NCBI GenBank assembly: GCA_963818205.1
Contig: CAWFRG010000001.1
Span: 124,001 to 188,000 of the forward strand
Source of the DNA: CAVVYV01 sp963818205
Lineage (GTDB): Bacteria > Actinomycetota > Thermoleophilia > Solirubrobacterales > 70-9
DNA length: 64,000 nucleotides
Reading direction: 5' to 3'
In this document: positions 62,618 through 64,000 of the stretch, one piece after another
How positions within the stretch are numbered: the stretch's first letter is position 1
Layout: every line of letters begins with the position of its first letter
The notes under the pieces: generated by a model
Told to the model about the DNA's origin: nothing
Database searches by the model: none
The model's input: only the letters and a program-made list of their open reading frames with translations
Made by a program: the position numbers and the translations under genes

Positions 62618-63406
62618 TCAGATCAGCTTCCTTTCCTCGAGCCAGGCGACGATCTTCTCGACGGTCTCGGTGGTGTCCTCGTCCTCGATGATCTCCCCCG
62701 CCTCCTTCTGGGGCGGCGGCTTCAGCTCGAGCACGGTGGTCCGGGAGCCGCTCTCGCCGACCCGGTCGGCCTCGATCCCGACGTCACCGGTCGCGTGGGT
62801 GTCCAGCGGCTTCTTCTTCGCGCCCATGATCGCCTTCAGGCTCGGGTAGCGAGGCTCGTTGATCGCGTCGCCGACGCTGATCACGGCGGGGAGCTCGACC
62901 TCGACGGTGTCGTAGCCGTACTCAGCCTGGCGCTCGCAGGTGACCTTGCCGTCGGCGGCGTCCATCTTGATCACCTGGGTGAGCGAGGGCATCTTCAGGT
63001 GGTCGGCGACCACCGCGCCGATCGTGTAGCACTCGCCGTCGTCTGACTGCTGGCCAAGCAGGACCAGATCGGGGCTCTCCTTCTCGAGCACCCTGGCGAG
63101 CGCGTATCCGGTCGCGCAGACGTCGGATCCGGCGAGAGCGGCATCGGTGAGGTGGACAGAGCGGTCGGCGCCGAGGGCGACGGCCTTGTGGAGGGCGCGC
63201 ACGGCGCTCTCAGGGCCCATCGTCACGGCGACGATCTCCTCGACGTCGGTGCCCCCCTCCTTGATCTGCATCGCCGCCTCGATCGCGTGGGTGTCGAAGG
63301 GGTTGAGGTTCTTCTCTCCGCTGCGGTCCAGGCGCTTGGTCTCCGGATCGATCCGCTTGTTGACCGCGGCGTCCGGGACCTCCTTGACGAGCACGCAAAT
63401 CTTCAA
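62618..63406 (-). CDS. etfB: electron transfer flavoprotein beta subunit
   Basis: 262 residues from a TTG at 63406 (KICVLVKEVPDAAVNKRIDP) behind GGAGG. AVTMGPESAVRALHKAVALG and VLLGQQSDDGECYTIGAVVA are the AMP-binding features of EtfB; LPAVISVGDAINEPRYPSLK is the family signature followed by IMGAKKKPL. The partner of EtfA. It is the first gene of the operon; the promoter with a palindromic operator lies at 63502-63540, about 100 nt upstream, and copies of the AAACGGGTKGCTCC repeat lie between. Confidence 0.97.
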   Translation of the reverse strand: MKICVLVKEVPDAAVNKRIDPETKRLDRSGEKNLNPFDTHAIEAAMQIKEGGTDVEEIVAVTMGPESAVRALHKAVALGADRSVHLTDAALAGSDVCATGYALARVLEKESPDLVLLGQQSDDGECYTIGAVVADHLKMPSLTQVIKMDAADGKVTCERQAEYGYDTVEVELPAVISVGDAINEPRYPSLKAIMGAKKKPLDTHATGDVGIEADRVGESGSRTTVLELKPPPQKEAGEIIEDEDTTETVEKIVAWLEERKLI

Positions 63407-63424
63407 CTTCAGGCCTCCTTCATC

Positions 63425-63458
63425 AAACGGGTTGCTCCTCGATGAAACGGGTGGCTCC
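63425..63458 (-). repeat. two copies of AAACGGGTKGCTCC upstream of etfB
   Basis: AAACGGGTTGCTCC at 63425-63438 and AAACGGGTGGCTCC at 63445-63458, that is GGAGCMACCCGTTT on the coding strand. Each is preceded by GAT or CAT, as at 26241 and 35273. They lie in the 5' untranslated region of the etf operon, 19-52 nt before the start codon. Confidence 0.7.
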
Positions 63459-63501
63459 TTCGGACCCCCCTCGCATCACCCTCGCATCTTGGCGGCGCGG
63501 G

Positions 63502-63540
63502 ATATTAGCTGTTTGCCGGGCTGGTTGACTGACCAGTCAA
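63502..63540 (-). promoter_or_regulatory. etf operon promoter with TTGACTG-AC-CAGTCAA operator
   Basis: TTGACTG at 63525-63531 and CAGTCAA at 63534-63540 form a perfect 7-bp inverted repeat with a 2-nt spacer, the size and shape of a TetR-type operator. On the minus strand TAATAT (63507-63502) is a good -10 box, and the operator covers the -35 region. Binding there would block the polymerase. The regulator is not known; TetR proteins commonly control fatty-acid and ETF genes in actinobacteria. Confidence 0.6.
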
Positions 63541-63619
63541 TCGGCCGTTCGCACGCAAAAGAGGCCCCTCACATACCCGTCCCGGACCGCTCCGAACCCG
63601 GGACCGGCGCCGCCGACGC

Positions 63620-64000
63620 TCAGAGCCGCGCGACCAGCGCTTCGCCCTGGGCGGGCAGCAGCCTGACCACCGAGACATCGTCAAGGGGGACGGGAATCAC
63701 ACCCCCCCAGCCCCCGTTCTCGGGGTCGATCGCAAACGAGCGGAGCGGGATCCGGGTGCCGTCGCTCTTCACCAGCTCGGCGCCGCGCACCGCCGCTCGC
63801 TCGGCGGGGTCGACGATCACCAGCAGCCAGGAGGGGGAGCCCTGATAACCGAAGACGGTTCCCACCGGGCCCTCGCCGGCGCCGTAGAGATGCGCTACCT
63901 GGAACCCCTCCCCGTTCGCCTCGGCGAGGGCGCCGCGATAGTCCGAGGCCAGCTGGAGATCGTCCTCGACGACCAGCAGGGTGCCGGCGACGGCGAGGGC
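63620..64000 (-). CDS. membrane-anchored anti-sigma-factor-like protein, C-terminal part
   Basis: 127 codons visible; the N-terminus is beyond the window. A short hydrophobic piece ALAVAGTLLVV is at the edge, followed by DYRGALAEANGEGFQVAHLY, GTVFGYQGSPSWLLVIVDPA, LVKSDGTRIPLRSFAIDPEN and LDDVSVVRLLPAQGEALVAR. A strand-rich extracellular domain of the form GxxxGxVFxYxGxPSW(L/M) is usual in the C-terminal half of actinobacterial anti-sigma factors (RskA-like). The assignment rests on this domain only, as the sigma-binding part is not in view. Confidence 0.6.
   Translation of the reverse strand, partial: ALAVAGTLLVVEDDLQLASDYRGALAEANGEGFQVAHLYGAGEGPVGTVFGYQGSPSWLLVIVDPAERAAVRGAELVKSDGTRIPLRSFAIDPENGGWGGVIPVPLDDVSVVRLLPAQGEALVARL

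Overview
The window is 64 kb of high-GC DNA that reads as an actinobacterial chromosome, most likely class Thermoleophilia (Solirubrobacterales or close relatives). This placement is an inference from protein style: several NTF2/SnoaL-like paralogs starting MSQENVEIVR and ending ALEAAGLRE, acidic tails on ATP synthase subunits, and the general gene content. No rRNA, tRNA or CRISPR array was recognised.

Region 1 (1-13.1 kb) is an accessory patchwork. It holds the end of an MFS exporter, a hydrolase pseudogene, an SDR / muconolactone-isomerase-like / DUF3237 run, a VOC protein, IS1595-type remnants, a DUF1275 membrane protein, a DUF6875 protein, tiny membrane proteins, a carboxymuconolactone-decarboxylase-like protein, a compact tyrosine recombinase, LtrA, an NmrA-like protein, an alpha/beta hydrolase and three tandem NTF2-like genes. 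Threaded through it is a dispersed family of short hairpins of two kinds: A, GCTTTCCATGCAAAGC, and B, GCTTTTCGTCCAAAGC. Three A-B pairs lie in the same orientation and alternate with unrelated genes. The recombinase is bounded by inverted B hairpins, and a decayed copy of its own 3' tail plus a B hairpin lies 0.9 kb away. The last codons of the NTF2-like genes also end the unrelated DUF1275 gene. This resembles a gene-cassette array and is the best candidate for an undescribed system here.

Region 2 (13.1-26.7 kb) is core genome: a FIST-domain protein, prfB with a CTTTGAC recoding site, a NarL-type histidine kinase, an M28 peptidase, hydrolases, a cupin, secA, hpf, comF, a sugar nucleotidyltransferase, ahcY and arfB.

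Region 3 (26.7-47 kb) is almost entirely minus strand. An envelope-polysaccharide block (SIS sugar isomerase, nucleotidyltransferase, ugd, LytR-CpsA-Psr protein) lies downstream of the complete F-type ATP synthase operon (atpI-like, atpB, E, F-H, A, G, D, C). Upstream of the ATP synthase are a WecA-type transferase, asnB, a bacterial sugar transferase, a DUF354 protein and glyA.

Region 4 (47-64 kb) has an RTX-like secreted protein, an anti-sigma/sigma pair, an R2-like di-metal protein with a TetR regulator, an NTF2-like protein, a secreted P-domain-like protein, the translation-factor cluster rpmE-DUF1385-prfA-prmC-tsaC, a promoter/operator-driven hydrolase, a sulfatase, a LuxR response regulator, and the etfB-etfA-ETF-QO operon with a palindromic operator in its promoter. 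The last gene runs off the window.

A quality warning applies throughout. At least nine otherwise conserved genes are out of frame, each by a net +1 nucleotide per break (comF twice), including the essential atpA and atpG. This one-sided bias points to base-insertion errors in the sequence rather than true pseudogenes. Coordinates for those genes span the break.
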